Positions 1 to 8,789 of a stretch of 64,000 nucleotides of DNA are shown piece after piece. The position numbers and the translations under genes were made by a program. Every line of letters begins with the position of its first letter. Positions within the stretch are counted from its first letter, which is position 1. The stretch comes from Pseudochelatococcus sp050946405 (GTDB taxonomy: Bacteria; Pseudomonadota; Alphaproteobacteria; Rhizobiales; Beijerinckiaceae). The notes below the pieces were generated by a model. It was given only the letters and a program-made list of their open reading frames with translations. It was not told the origin of the DNA and ran no database searches. The stretch spans positions 186,001 to 250,000 of the forward strand of contig NZ_JBMNUS010000007.1 of assembly GCF_050946405.1 (NCBI RefSeq), read 5' to 3'.

Positions 1-183
1 GTCGAGGACTACATCCTCGTCGGACGCCGGGTCTGGCATCTCGCCTTCTCGCCCGATCACCGCAGGCTTTTCACGACGAACGGCGTTTCCGGCGACGTGA
101 CGGTGATCGACGTCGCGACGCGCCAGCCGCTGAAATCGATCAAGGTCGGCCGCTTTCCGTGGGGCGCGGCGACACGGCCCTGA
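1..183 (+). CDS. PQQ-associated YVTN beta-propeller protein, C-terminal end (partial)
   Basis: The window opens inside this frame, and the last 60 codons end at TGA 181-183. The visible residues form one propeller blade: WHLAFSPDHRRLFTTNG followed by SGDVTVIDVATRQPLKSI, the usual pattern of YVTN/NHL-type blades. Proteins of this kind are found beside PQQ-dependent alcohol dehydrogenases together with the PedBC-type ABC transporter that lies immediately downstream, so a periplasmic role linked to alcohol oxidation is likely. The start, signal peptide and other blades are outside the window. The family call rests mainly on the blade pattern and the neighbours. Confidence 0.7.
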   Translation, partial: VEDYILVGRRVWHLAFSPDHRRLFTTNGVSGDVTVIDVATRQPLKSIKVGRFPWGAATRP

Positions 184-245
184 TATCGCCTTCAAACGGA
201 GCGGATGCCGCTTTGCGTGGATAAAGCAGGTTGAATCAATAAGAC

Positions 246-276
246 AGAGCATTGCGGCGTTTCAACGGAATGCTCT
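246..276. repeat. Hairpin repeat with CGTTTCAAC loop, copy A
   Basis: Perfect 8-bp arms AGAGCATT (246-253) and AATGCTCT (269-276) enclose a 15-nt loop containing CGTTTCAACG. Two other places in the window (22496-22528 and 51932-51974) have the same loop core with different but again perfectly paired arms. This copy lies between the propeller gene and the next coding region. Confidence 0.55.
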
Positions 277-309
277 TGCGGCGGAATTCATGACACAAGG
301 GAGGACCGG

Positions 310-789
310 ATGAAACGCATGATCATATTCGCGACGGCGCTGCTGGCGATGGCGCCGCTCGTGACAACGCCGCTCTCGGGCGCGCTGGCGAACGACGACG
401 GCAAGGACGGGGCGAAGGGCAAGCTCGGGCTCGCGGGCCTTCTCTCCGCGCAGAACCGCGAGACCCTGCCGAAACTGACCCTTTCCGCCGGGACGCCTCT
501 CGCCGCCGCGCCGCTGACGCTGAAGTCCGGCAGATATTACAAGCTGTCGATAGAAGCCGACGGCAGTCAGGAGCTGGCGCTCGAGGGACCCGGCTTCTTC
601 CGCGCGATCTGGGTCAACGAGATCGTCATCGAGGGCATCGAGATCCGCCCGCTCGGCGTCGACTCGCTGGAGTTCGACGAGGCCGGCGAGGCCGAGATCA
701 GCTTCATCGCCATCAAGCCGGGCAGCTACCATCTGAAGGTGCCGGGCACGACGGGAGAATTGCAGACCGTCGCCATCACCATCGAATAG
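310..789 (+). CDS. Small exported protein of the PQQ alcohol-oxidation cluster
   Basis: This 159-residue protein starts at ATG 310 behind GGGAGG. It has a clear Sec signal (MKR, a hydrophobic stretch, then ALAND around residue 28), so it should be periplasmic. The mature part is beta-rich and ends in a strand pattern (EISFIAIKPGSYHLKVPG) that recalls the last strands of cupredoxins. I see no Cys/His/Met copper ligand set, so it is not an obvious electron carrier. It lies between the propeller protein and the ABC transporter genes and is probably cotranscribed with them (8-nt gap to the ATPase gene). Function unknown; a role in the periplasmic alcohol-oxidation system is inferred from position only. 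Confidence 0.75.
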   Translation: MKRMIIFATALLAMAPLVTTPLSGALANDDGKDGAKGKLGLAGLLSAQNRETLPKLTLSAGTPLAAAPLTLKSGRYYKLSIEADGSQELALEGPGFFRAIWVNEIVIEGIEIRPLGVDSLEFDEAGEAEISFIAIKPGSYHLKVPGTTGELQTVAITIE

Positions 790-797
790 GCCGCAAC

Positions 798-1535
798 ATG
801 CGAACGGGCGGCGACCCGGCCGGGCTGAGGGCCGAGGGGCTGACGCATGACTGGGGCGGCAAACGCGCCCTGCACGATGTCGGCTTTTCCGTGGAGCCGG
901 GCCGGTTCTGCGCGCTGCTCGGGCCGAACGGCGCGGGAAAATCCACGCTGTTCGGCCTGCTCACGCGGCTGTTCACGCCCCGCGCCGGCCGCATCGTCAT
1001 CGACGGCCGCGACCTGGCGCGCGAGCCGCTCGCCGCGCTCGCGCGCATCGGCGTCGTCTTCCAGCAATCGACGCTCGACCTCGACCTGACCGTGCGGCGC
1101 AACCTGCTCTACTTCGCCGCGCTGCACGGGCTTGCGGGGCGTGAGGCCGAAGCGCGCGTCACGGCGGCGCTCGAGCGGCTGGGAATGGCTGAGCGGGCCG
1201 GCGAGCGCGCCGGCGCGCTCAACGGCGGCCACCGGCGGCGCATGGAGATCGCGCGCGCCCTGATCCACCGGCCTTCCGTGCTGCTGCTCGACGAGCCGAC
1301 CGTGGGCCTGGACGCCGCCTCCCGCCGGGCGATCACCGACCATGTTCACGCGCTCGCCCGCGACGGGGGCCTCACCGTGCTCTGGGCCACGCATCTCGTC
1401 GACGAGGTGGCGGCGGGCGACCGGCTGGTGATCCTGCATCGCGGCCGCATCCTCGCCGATGGCGAGGCGGGCGAGATCGGCGGCCGGGATCTCACGGCCC
1501 GGTTTCTCGCCCTCACCGACGGAGTATCGGCATGA
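798..1535 (+). CDS. ABC transporter ATP-binding protein, PQQ-alcohol-dehydrogenase-associated (PedB-like)
   Basis: This 245-residue ATPase subunit has Walker A GPNGAGKST near residue 42, a signature-like segment LNGGHRRRMEIARAL (LNGG instead of LSGG), Walker B LLLDEPTVGLD and the switch His in WATHLVDE. The length and the missing extra domains fit an ABC-2 exporter ATPase. ABC subunits of this type are regularly found with PQQ-dependent alcohol dehydrogenases (the Ped system of Pseudomonas). The stop overlaps the permease start by four bases, so the two are translationally coupled. The substrate is not known. Confidence 0.88.
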   Translation: MRTGGDPAGLRAEGLTHDWGGKRALHDVGFSVEPGRFCALLGPNGAGKSTLFGLLTRLFTPRAGRIVIDGRDLAREPLAALARIGVVFQQSTLDLDLTVRRNLLYFAALHGLAGREAEARVTAALERLGMAERAGERAGALNGGHRRRMEIARALIHRPSVLLLDEPTVGLDAASRRAITDHVHALARDGGLTVLWATHLVDEVAAGDRLVILHRGRILADGEAGEIGGRDLTARFLALTDGVSA

Positions 1536-2362
1536 CGTTTTCTCCACCGGACGCCGCCGCGCGAAAAACCGCGCGCCATGCGCTCGTCGCGCTCGGCGCC
1601 ATCCTGCACCGCGAGGCGCTGCGCTTCCTCGGCCAGCGCGGGCGGCTCGTCGCCGCGCTGGTGCGGCCGCTCGTGTGGCTCGTCGTCTTCGCCTCGGGTT
1701 TCCGCGCGGCGCTGGGGCTGTCGATCACGCCGCCCTACCAGACCTACATCACCTACGAAATCTACATCGTTCCCGGCCTCGTCGGCATGATCCTGCTCTT
1801 CAACGGCATGCAGTCGTCGCTGAGCCTCGTCTACGACCGGGAGATGGGCTCGATGCGCCTGCTGCTGACCGCGCCGCTGCCGCGCTGGTGGCTGCTGTTC
1901 TGCAAGCTGGTCGCGGGCAGCCTGATCTCCGTCCTGCAAGCCTATGCCTTCCTCGCCGTCGCCGGCGCGTGGGGGGTGCGCTTCGCGTGGCCGGGCTATC
2001 TGTGGGCCCTGCCGGCGATCTTCGCGGCCGCCCTCATGCTGGGAGCGCTCGGGCTGCTGCTGTCCTCGCTGATCCGGCAACTCGAAAACTTCGCCGGAGT
2101 GATGAACTTCGTCATCTTTCCGATGTTCTTCATGTCCTCGGCGCTTTATCCGCTGTGGAAGATGGCCGAGGCATCGGCGCTGCTGCATGACGTCTGCGCG
2201 GCCAATCCCTTCACCCATGCGGTGGAGCTGATCCGCTTCGCGCTCTACGGACAGGCGAACTGGCTTGCCGGCGCGGTCACGCTGGGCGCGCTCTGCCTGT
2301 TCGGGGCGGGTGCGATATGGGGCTACGATCCGGCGCGCGGGCTGGCCGCCCGCAAGGCGTGA
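1532..2362 (+). CDS. ABC-2 type transporter permease, alcohol-oxidation associated (PedC-like)
   Basis: This 276-residue membrane protein has about six hydrophobic segments and an N-terminal cytoplasmic stretch, the layout of ABC-2 permeases. The segment YEIYIVPGLVGMILLFNGMQ followed by YDREMGSMRLLLTAPLPRWW is the conserved cytoplasmic loop region of the family. It overlaps the ATPase gene by four bases and forms one exporter with it. A gap of about 235 bp follows, holding the promoter of the alcohol dehydrogenase gene, so the operon probably ends here. Confidence 0.88.
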   Translation: MTFSPPDAAARKTARHALVALGAILHREALRFLGQRGRLVAALVRPLVWLVVFASGFRAALGLSITPPYQTYITYEIYIVPGLVGMILLFNGMQSSLSLVYDREMGSMRLLLTAPLPRWWLLFCKLVAGSLISVLQAYAFLAVAGAWGVRFAWPGYLWALPAIFAAALMLGALGLLLSSLIRQLENFAGVMNFVIFPMFFMSSALYPLWKMAEASALLHDVCAANPFTHAVELIRFALYGQANWLAGAVTLGALCLFGAGAIWGYDPARGLAARKA

Positions 2363-2485
2363 CGCGGCGTCGAAGGCGCGCGGCGCGGGGCAGCGCAAAT
2401 CCGTGACGGTTCCATTTTTCGGTGTATTCTGAACAGGGCGCCGCGGCGGCATCGCTCGCCGGAAAACGCGGCCATGGCCGGAAGT

Positions 2486-2500
2486 TACGACCAAGGTGCA
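2486..2500 (+). promoter_or_regulatory. GACCAAGGT motif, site 1 (upstream of lanthanide-type PQQ-ADH)
   Basis: TACGACCAAGGTGCA lies about 100 bp upstream of the dehydrogenase start at 2599. The same core occurs at 8716-8729, 29663-29676 and 32520-32534, each time in the same orientation towards the downstream gene. The likely binder is the LuxR-type regulator at 4447-5169, which is an inference. Confidence 0.6.
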
Positions 2501-2598
2501 ATATACCGCCGGGCGGCGCAAACCAATAATGAAGGAAATGGCCTGCGACCTCCGGTGGAATCCGGCGGTCAGCGCCATGATCCGAGGGAGGAAACACA

Positions 2599-4365
2599 AT
2601 GAAACGTTTCATGCTGGCCGCGGTCGCGGCCGCGGCGTGCGTCGGGCTGGCGCAGGCGCAGGTGACGGAAGAAGACCTGGCGAGAGACGCAGAAACCGTG
2701 GGCGACGTCCTGACGAACGGCCTCGGCCGGGGGCAACAACGCTATTCGCCGTTGCAGACCCTCAACAAGACCAACATCAAGAAGCTCGTGCCGGCTTGGG
2801 CCTTCAGCCTCGGCGGGGAGAAGCAGCGCGGGCAGGAAAGCCAGCCGCTCGTCTATGACGGCGTCATGTACGTCACCGGCTCATACAGCCGCATCTTCGC
2901 CATCGACATCGCGACCGGCAAGGAACTCTGGCAGTACGACGCCCGCCTGCCGGAGGGCATCCTGCCCTGCTGCGACGTGGTGAACCGGGGCGCGGCGATC
3001 TACGGCGACAACGTCTATTTCGGCACGCTCGACGCGCGCCTCATCGCCCTGAACCGCAAGACGGGCCGCGTCGTGTGGAACAAGAAGCTCGCCGAATACA
3101 AGGAAGGCTACTCCTACACGGCCGCCCCGCTGATCGTGAAGGGCCTCGTCATCACCGGCAACTCCGGCGGCGAGTTCGGCGTCGTGGGCGAGGTGCAGGC
3201 GCGCGACGCCAATACGGGCGAGCTGGTGTGGTCCCGCCCGACGATCGAAGGCCACAAGGGCACCTTCCAGGGCAAGGAATCGAGCACGACCGGAACGCTG
3301 AACGCCACATGGCCGGGGGACGCGTGGAAGACCGGCGGCGGAGCGACTTGGCTCGGCGGCTCCTATGACGCGGATACGGATACGCTGGTCTTCGGCGCCG
3401 GCAACCCCTCGCCGTGGAACAGCCACCTGCGCGGCGCGGGCACGCCGCTGGAAGGCAACAAGGGCGACAATCTCTATGCCGCCAGCCGGCTCGGCATCGA
3501 CCCCGCCAACGGCGAGATCAAATGGTACTTCCAGACCACGCCGCGCGAGGGCTGGGATTTCGACGGCGTCAACGAGGTCGTGCCCTTCGTCGCCGCCGAC
3601 GGGTCGAAGCGCTTCGCCACCGCCGACCGGAACGGCTATTTCTACATCCTCAACCGCGCGGACGGCAAATTCGTCAGCGCCTCGCCGTTCGTGAAGAACA
3701 TCAACTGGGCGAAGGGCATCGACAAGGACGGCCGCCCGATCTTCGTCGAGGAGAACCGCCCCGGCAACCCCGCCGCGGCGGCCGACGGCGCCAAGGGCCA
3801 GCAGGTGTTCGCCGTGCCGTCCTTCCTCGGCGGCAAGAACTGGATGCCCATGGCCTACAGCCGGAAGACGGGGCTGTTCTACGTGCCCTCGAACGAATGG
3901 GGCATGGACATCTGGAACGAGCCGATCAACTTCAAGAAGGGCGCAGCTTTTCTTGGCGCGGGCTTCACCATCAAGCCGCTGTTCGACGATTACATCGGCA
4001 GCCTGAAGGCGATCGACCCGAACACCGGCGAAATCAAGTGGGAATACAAGAACGGCGCGCCGCTGTGGGCGGGCGTGATGACCACCGCCGGCGGGCTCGT
4101 GTTCACCGGCAACCCGGAAGGCGAGCTCCTCGCGCTGGACGATGAAAGCGGCGAGGTGCTGTGGAAGTTCCAGACGGGCTCGGGGATCGTCGGCCAGCCC
4201 GTCACCTGGGAGCAGGACGGCGAGCAATACGTCTCGGTCATCTCCGGCTGGGGCGGCGCGGTGCCGCTGTGGGGCGGCGAGGTGGCGAAGAAGGTCAACT
4301 ACCTCAACCAGGGCGGCATGATCTGGACCTTCCGCCTGCCCAGGGAAGTGGCCGCCGCCAACTGA
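2599..4365 (+). CDS. PQQ-dependent alcohol dehydrogenase, lanthanide type (ExaF/PedH/XoxF-like)
   Basis: This 588-residue periplasmic quinoprotein has a signal peptide ending AQA|QV near residue 21. It oxidises alcohols to aldehydes with PQQ as cofactor. Visible hallmarks are the vicinal Cys124-Cys125 (LPCCDVVNRG), tryptophan-docking repeats such as TGEIKWEYKNG, and the catalytic segment EGWDFDGVNE with Asp320 and a second acid, Asp322. In this superfamily the second Asp is the lanthanide ligand of XoxF, ExaF and PedH, while calcium enzymes carry Ala, Ser or Thr there. The length and segments such as GTPLEGNKGDN suit the ethanol/2-phenylethanol (ExaF/PedH) side better than methanol-specific XoxF, but substrate cannot be settled here. 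The start has a good GGGAGG site. A GACCAAGGT motif lies upstream. Confidence 0.93.
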   Translation: MKRFMLAAVAAAACVGLAQAQVTEEDLARDAETVGDVLTNGLGRGQQRYSPLQTLNKTNIKKLVPAWAFSLGGEKQRGQESQPLVYDGVMYVTGSYSRIFAIDIATGKELWQYDARLPEGILPCCDVVNRGAAIYGDNVYFGTLDARLIALNRKTGRVVWNKKLAEYKEGYSYTAAPLIVKGLVITGNSGGEFGVVGEVQARDANTGELVWSRPTIEGHKGTFQGKESSTTGTLNATWPGDAWKTGGGATWLGGSYDADTDTLVFGAGNPSPWNSHLRGAGTPLEGNKGDNLYAASRLGIDPANGEIKWYFQTTPREGWDFDGVNEVVPFVAADGSKRFATADRNGYFYILNRADGKFVSASPFVKNINWAKGIDKDGRPIFVEENRPGNPAAAADGAKGQQVFAVPSFLGGKNWMPMAYSRKTGLFYVPSNEWGMDIWNEPINFKKGAAFLGAGFTIKPLFDDYIGSLKAIDPNTGEIKWEYKNGAPLWAGVMTTAGGLVFTGNPEGELLALDDESGEVLWKFQTGSGIVGQPVTWEQDGEQYVSVISGWGGAVPLWGGEVAKKVNYLNQGGMIWTFRLPREVAAAN

Positions 4366-4383
4366 CGCCCCGGCGAAGGGGCG
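4366..4383 (+). terminator. Possible hairpin after the PQQ-ADH gene
   Basis: CGCCCC, a 6-nt loop and GGGGCG start two bases after the dehydrogenase stop codon. No T-run follows, so termination is uncertain; it could equally stabilise the 3' end. Confidence 0.3.
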
Positions 4384-4446
4384 GGCCGCCCTGCCCCCGC
4401 CTCCTTCGTTCCTTCGATCAGGCCGGGACCGACCGGAGTATGCAAG

Positions 4447-5169
4447 ATGTCCGGCATTTACGGATCTTTCCGGGAAGCGCACGCGCCGCCCCGCACGGAA
4501 CCGATGCCCGTCGTATCCGACCTGCGCTCGGTGCTCATCATCGACGATCATCCGCTGTTCTGCGACGCTCTGGCCATGACGCTGACGCGCCTCGTCGGCA
4601 TCGAGACCGTGGAAGCCGTCGGCACGCTGGAGATGGCGCTGCTGCGGCTGGAGGCCGGCGCGCCGCCGGATGTCGTGGTGCTCGACCTCAACCTGCCCGA
4701 CGTGAGCGGGCTCGACGGCGTGGTGCGCCTGCGCAAGGCGATTCCCGCCACGCCGATCGTCGTCGTGTCGTCGCTCGACGAGCTGCGCGTGACGCGCGCC
4801 GCGCTGCGGGCGGGGGTCAACGCCTTCGTGCCCAAGCATGCCGATCGCGAGGAATTCCGCGCGGCCTTCGCGGCGATCACCCGCGGCGACATCCATGCCG
4901 CGCGCATGGCGCTGGAGGTTTCCGCGCCGTCGCCGTCGGAACAGGTGCTCTCCCGCCTGGCGTTGCTGACGAGGCAACAGGCGAAAATCCTGGAGATGGT
5001 CTGCGCGGGCCTCATGAACAAGCAGATCGCCTATGAGCTGTCCATCGCCGAAACGACGGTGAAGGCCCATCTGACGGCGATCATGCGCAAGCTCGGCGTG
5101 CAGACGCGGATGCAGGCCGTGCTGTTCGTGCGGGAGGCGAGCTTCGCCGCCATAACGCCGGAAGGGTGA
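4447..5169 (+). CDS. LuxR/NarL-type response regulator (ExaE/AgmR/ErbR-like)
   Basis: This 240-residue response regulator has a receiver domain at about residues 25-145 with the acidic pocket in SVLIIDDHP, the phosphoacceptor Asp in VVVLDLNLPDVSG, and the conserved Lys in AFVPKHADREE. A C-terminal LuxR-type HTH follows (LTRQQAKILEMVCAGLMNKQIA, then ETTVKAHLTAIMRKLGV). Regulators of this type control PQQ alcohol oxidation in pseudomonads (ExaE, AgmR/ErbR, PedR1) and sit beside the dehydrogenase as here. A shorter start at ATG 4504 (MPVVSDLRSV) is possible. It probably receives phosphate from the hybrid kinase at 6489-8702 and is the best candidate to bind the GACCAAGGT sites. Confidence 0.85.
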   Translation: MSGIYGSFREAHAPPRTEPMPVVSDLRSVLIIDDHPLFCDALAMTLTRLVGIETVEAVGTLEMALLRLEAGAPPDVVVLDLNLPDVSGLDGVVRLRKAIPATPIVVVSSLDELRVTRAALRAGVNAFVPKHADREEFRAAFAAITRGDIHAARMALEVSAPSPSEQVLSRLALLTRQQAKILEMVCAGLMNKQIAYELSIAETTVKAHLTAIMRKLGVQTRMQAVLFVREASFAAITPEG

Positions 5170-5316
5170 GCCATACCCGTCCGCGCCGGACCGGTTTCCC
5201 GTGAGCATCACGCATTGGAAATCGGCGAGGCCCGTGCAACTCTCCCGCGACGATCACCGGCGGCCGGTCGCCGGCCGGAGACGCCGCCATAACGGGTTTC
5301 AGGGGAGAAACAGCAG

Positions 5317-6492
5317 ATGACACTGGCCGGTCGGCATGCAGATGCGCATGCGTCGCTCGTCCGGCGCGCCTCCGTGCCGGCAAGGAAGCCGCGCGCCGCC
5401 GCGGAACTCGCCGACCGTCTCGGGCCGGGGCCGTTCGCGCTCGTCATGCTTTTCGCCTCTCCCGAAGCCGATCTCCCGCGGCTCGGGGAACAGGCGGCGC
5501 AGATGTTCGCCGGGGCGCGGATCGTGGGCTGCACGACGGCGGGGGAGATTTCCGGCGCCGGCTACGACGAGGACAGCATCGTCGCCGTGGCGCTGCCCGC
5601 CTCGCATTTCGGCGCGGAAACCCTGACCATTCCCGACCTGTCGCGGCTGGAGCCGCGCGACCTGACGACGGCCGTGGTGCGGGCGCGCGAGGCGCTGACG
5701 CACGACCATCCCGCCTTCGCCCACGAATTCGCCATGCTGCTCGTCGACGGGCTTTCGGTGAAGGAGGACGAGCTTACTTCGGCGCTGGCGGCGGGGCTCG
5801 GCCCCATGCCGCTTCTCGGCGGCTCCGCGGGCGACGGGACGCGCTTCCGGCAGACGCTGGTGATGGACGGCAACCGGCTGCTGCGGAACGCCGCAGTGCT
5901 GACCTTCGTGCGCAGCTTCTGCCCGATACGGATCTTCAACCTCGATCATCTCGTTCCCACCGCCCGGCGCATGGTGGTGACGCTGGCCGAACCGCGGCGG
6001 CGCATCGTGCGGCGCATCAACGACGAGCCGGCGGCGCAGGAATACGCGCGCCTTCTGGGCAAGGACCCGCGCCAGCTCACGCCCTTCAATTTCGCGGCGC
6101 ATCCGCTGGCCGTGCGCATGGGGAGCCGGCACCACGTGCGCGCCGTTCAGCAGGTGGCGGAAAACGGCGATCTGGTGTTCTTCTCGGCCATCGACGAGGG
6201 CGTCGTGCTGACGCTCGCCGAGCCGCAGGATCTCGCGGCGCATCTCGAACGCGAACTCGACCGGCTCGGCGATCCGGCCCGGCCGGCGGCCATCCTCGCC
6301 TTCGACTGCGTGCTGCGCCGGCTGGAGGCGCAGGAAAAGCAGCTCACCGGCCGCGTGTCCGACATCCTGCGCCGGCACGGCGTGACCGGCTTCTCGACCT
6401 ATGGCGAGCAGTTCGGCGCGATGCACGTCAACCACACGATGACGGGCATCGCCTTCTATCCGCCGGGCACGGCGCTGCCGGAGGAGGAGTGA
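5317..6492 (+). CDS. FIST-domain sensor protein (NosP-like)
   Basis: This 391-residue soluble protein has an N-terminal FIST_N part (GPFALVMLFASPEADLP, GCTTAGEISGAGYDEDSI) and a C-terminal FIST_C part (FFSAIDEGVVLTLAEPQD, GFSTYGEQFGAMHVNHTM). FIST proteins are sensory; NosP, a member in Pseudomonas, binds haem and nitric oxide and works with a cotranscribed kinase (NahK). Here the stop overlaps the start of a hybrid kinase by four bases, the same arrangement. Haem binding is not visible from sequence alone. It is part of the cluster that also holds the LuxR regulator, so it probably feeds a signal into control of alcohol oxidation. Confidence 0.85.
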   Translation: MTLAGRHADAHASLVRRASVPARKPRAAAELADRLGPGPFALVMLFASPEADLPRLGEQAAQMFAGARIVGCTTAGEISGAGYDEDSIVAVALPASHFGAETLTIPDLSRLEPRDLTTAVVRAREALTHDHPAFAHEFAMLLVDGLSVKEDELTSALAAGLGPMPLLGGSAGDGTRFRQTLVMDGNRLLRNAAVLTFVRSFCPIRIFNLDHLVPTARRMVVTLAEPRRRIVRRINDEPAAQEYARLLGKDPRQLTPFNFAAHPLAVRMGSRHHVRAVQQVAENGDLVFFSAIDEGVVLTLAEPQDLAAHLERELDRLGDPARPAAILAFDCVLRRLEAQEKQLTGRVSDILRRHGVTGFSTYGEQFGAMHVNHTMTGIAFYPPGTALPEEE

Positions 6493-8702
6493 TGACGCGC
6501 ATCTCCGAATGGCTGATCGACCCCGCCGACACGCCCGAACGCACCATCGAGAAGCTCCTGACCATCACCGAGGTGCTGATGCGCCAGGTCGAGCAGGCCT
6601 CGGGCGAACGGGGCGCGGCCTACGAGCAGTTCCGCCGCGCGGCCATGCTCGAGGACCGCGTGCGCCAGCGGACGCGGGATCTGGAATACGCCCTGCGGCT
6701 TCTGGGCGAGACCAACAGCCGCCTCACCGCCGCGAAGCGGACCGCCGAACGGGCGCAGCGCGATCTCGCCAACGCCATCGACGCCGTGCAGGAAGGCTTC
6801 GCGCTGTTCGACGAGGCGGACACGCTGGTGCTCTACAATTCCCGCTTCTGCCGCGACATGCCGGATGTCCGCCAGCATCTGCGCGCGGGCATGGCGTTTT
6901 CCGAATATGTGAAACTCGTCAGCCTGTCGACGGCGCTTTCCCCGCCGGCGGGCCAGACGCGGCAGGAATGGATGGCCGCGCGGATGCAGCGCCACCACGA
7001 CCGGCAGGTATTCAACGTGGCGCTCTCGGGCGACCGCTGGTTGCAGGTCAGCGCCCAGCACATCGACGGCGGCGGCACGGTGATGTTCCAGACCGACGTG
7101 ACGGACATCATCCGGCTGGAGCGGATCGAGCGCGGCAAGATGCTCGACGATCAGGCGCAGCTCATCCGCGCCACGCTGGAGCACATCAATCAGGGCGTGT
7201 GCATCTTCGACGCCGATCTGCGGCTCGTGGGCTGGAACGGACGCCTCGGCCAGCTTCTCGACATGCCGGTTTCCTGGCTGCGCCACGGCGCGAGCTTCGA
7301 CGGGCTGCATCCCCGCTTTCGCCACGACAGCATCTATGGCGAGCACCTGTCGTTCGAGGTGCTGGTCGACTGGGCGCATCAGACGCCGCCGCGCCCGCCG
7401 CTGTCCTTCGAGATACACCGCACCTCCGGCGTCATCCTGGACGGCTTCGCCCGTGAAACCCCCGAAGGCGGCTTCGTGATCTCGTTCAGCGACGTCACGC
7501 GCGAGCGGCTCGCCGTGCAGGCGATGCTGCGCGCCAACGCCTCGCTGGAGGCGCGGGTGGCGGCGCGCACGCTCGATCTGGAGGCGGCGCTGGAGGAAGC
7601 GGAGCGGGCGAACGCCTCCCGCGTGCGCTTCGTCGCGGCGGCGGGCCACGACCTCCTGCAACCGCTCTCGGCGGCGAAGCTCTTCATCGCCTCCGTGCGC
7701 GACGACGCCGATAACCGGCAGGCGCGCGCCACGCTCGAAAAGGCCCTCAACGCGCTGGTCAGCGTGGAAGGGATCTTGCAGGCGCTCCTCGATATCTCCC
7801 GGCTGGAAGCGGGCGAATCCGCCGTCGAGATAGCGCCGGTGAGACTGGAGCCGCTGCTCGCGCAGCTCACGGACGAATTCGCGCCCGTCGCGGCCGGCAA
7901 GGGACTGCGGCTGACGATCCTGCCCTGCCGCCTCACGGTGGCGAGCGACCCCGCCTACCTGCGGCGCATATTGCAGAATCTGATCGGCAACGCGATCCGC
8001 TACACCCGTGCCGGGCGGGTGCTGGTCGGCGTGCGGCGCGCGGGCGGAAGGATTCGGATAGAGGTGCACGATACGGGCCCCGGCATCGCCCCGGAAAACC
8101 AGCAGGAGATATTCCGCGAGTTTCACCGCCTCAACGGCTCGGCCTCCGCCTCGGAAGGAATGGGGCTTGGCCTCGCCATCGTCGAACGCGCCTGCTCCCT
8201 GCTCAACCACCGGCTGAGACTGACCTCGGAGCCGGGGCGCGGCACGTCGTTCTCGGTCGAGATGGCCCTCGCCGGCGCCGTCTCCCTGCCGCCCTGCGCC
8301 GGCCTGATCGCAGCCGCGGAAGACGAACCGCAAGAGGACGGCGGCCGGATCGCGCTTCTGGTCGGCAGCGCCCCCGAGGTGCGGCGGGACATCGGGCGGC
8401 GGCTGGAGAAGCGCAACATCGCCGTCTGGGAAGTCGGCGGCAGCGAGGAAGCGCTGGCGCTGCTGGGGGAAATCGGCATCGTGCCCGATTTCTATCTCGT
8501 GGATCACGAACCCGGCGAGACGCTGGGTTGCATCGGCACCGTGCTGGCGCTACGCGCGAACCATGGCGAGCGGCCGACACGGGTGCTGACGGAAGACCCC
8601 GATTGCGGCGCCTGGGCCGCGGCCGGCCTCGACTGCATGCGCAAGCCCGTCGACGACGCCGCGCTCGACGCCTTCATCGCCGGTGTCTCCCCGGCACCGT
8701 GA
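6489..8702 (+). CDS. Hybrid sensor histidine kinase with PAS domains (NahK/ErcS'-like)
   Basis: This 737-residue kinase has no membrane segments. It has an N-terminal coiled coil (about residues 20-95), two PAS-like domains (about 95-215 and 225-340), a linker coiled coil, a HisKA domain with the phosphoacceptor in AAAGHDLLQPLSAAKLF, and a HATPase with N-box IGNAIRYT, DTGPGIAPEN and GMGLGLAIVERAC. The C-terminal receiver is weak: YLVDHEPG supplies the Asp and MRKPVDD the Lys. The HDLxQP form of the H-box and the FIST partner gene match NahK/ErcS', which in Pseudomonas aeruginosa belongs to the ethanol-oxidation regulatory cascade. Translationally coupled to the FIST gene. Confidence 0.88.
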   Translation: MMTRISEWLIDPADTPERTIEKLLTITEVLMRQVEQASGERGAAYEQFRRAAMLEDRVRQRTRDLEYALRLLGETNSRLTAAKRTAERAQRDLANAIDAVQEGFALFDEADTLVLYNSRFCRDMPDVRQHLRAGMAFSEYVKLVSLSTALSPPAGQTRQEWMAARMQRHHDRQVFNVALSGDRWLQVSAQHIDGGGTVMFQTDVTDIIRLERIERGKMLDDQAQLIRATLEHINQGVCIFDADLRLVGWNGRLGQLLDMPVSWLRHGASFDGLHPRFRHDSIYGEHLSFEVLVDWAHQTPPRPPLSFEIHRTSGVILDGFARETPEGGFVISFSDVTRERLAVQAMLRANASLEARVAARTLDLEAALEEAERANASRVRFVAAAGHDLLQPLSAAKLFIASVRDDADNRQARATLEKALNALVSVEGILQALLDISRLEAGESAVEIAPVRLEPLLAQLTDEFAPVAAGKGLRLTILPCRLTVASDPAYLRRILQNLIGNAIRYTRAGRVLVGVRRAGGRIRIEVHDTGPGIAPENQQEIFREFHRLNGSASASEGMGLGLAIVERACSLLNHRLRLTSEPGRGTSFSVEMALAGAVSLPPCAGLIAAAEDEPQEDGGRIALLVGSAPEVRRDIGRRLEKRNIAVWEVGGSEEALALLGEIGIVPDFYLVDHEPGETLGCIGTVLALRANHGERPTRVLTEDPDCGAWAAAGLDCMRKPVDDAALDAFIAGVSPAP

Positions 8703-8715
8703 CTACGACCAAATC

Positions 8716-8729
8716 GCGACCAAGGTCGC
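8716..8729 (+). promoter_or_regulatory. GACCAAGGT motif, site 2 (upstream of pseudoazurin)
   Basis: GCGACCAAGGTCGC is a complete inverted repeat (6-bp arms around AA), 60 bp upstream of the pseudoazurin start. A partial copy (TACGACCAAAT) lies just before it at 8704-8714. It is the most symmetrical of the four sites in the window. Confidence 0.6.
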
Positions 8730-8789
8730 ATTGTTTGCAACCCCGTTTCAATGTCCTCTGTCAGCAACGAATAATTGACGGAGGAAGGA

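Noticed and set aside
262..732. Long minus-strand open frame opposite the small exported protein
   Set aside because: Arg/Glu/His-rich translation typical of antisense GC-rich frames; the plus-strand gene has a signal peptide and ribosome site.
2881..5211. 776-codon open frame antisense to the PQQ dehydrogenase and response regulator
   Set aside because: It covers two well-recognised genes, has no domain pattern and is explained by high GC third positions.
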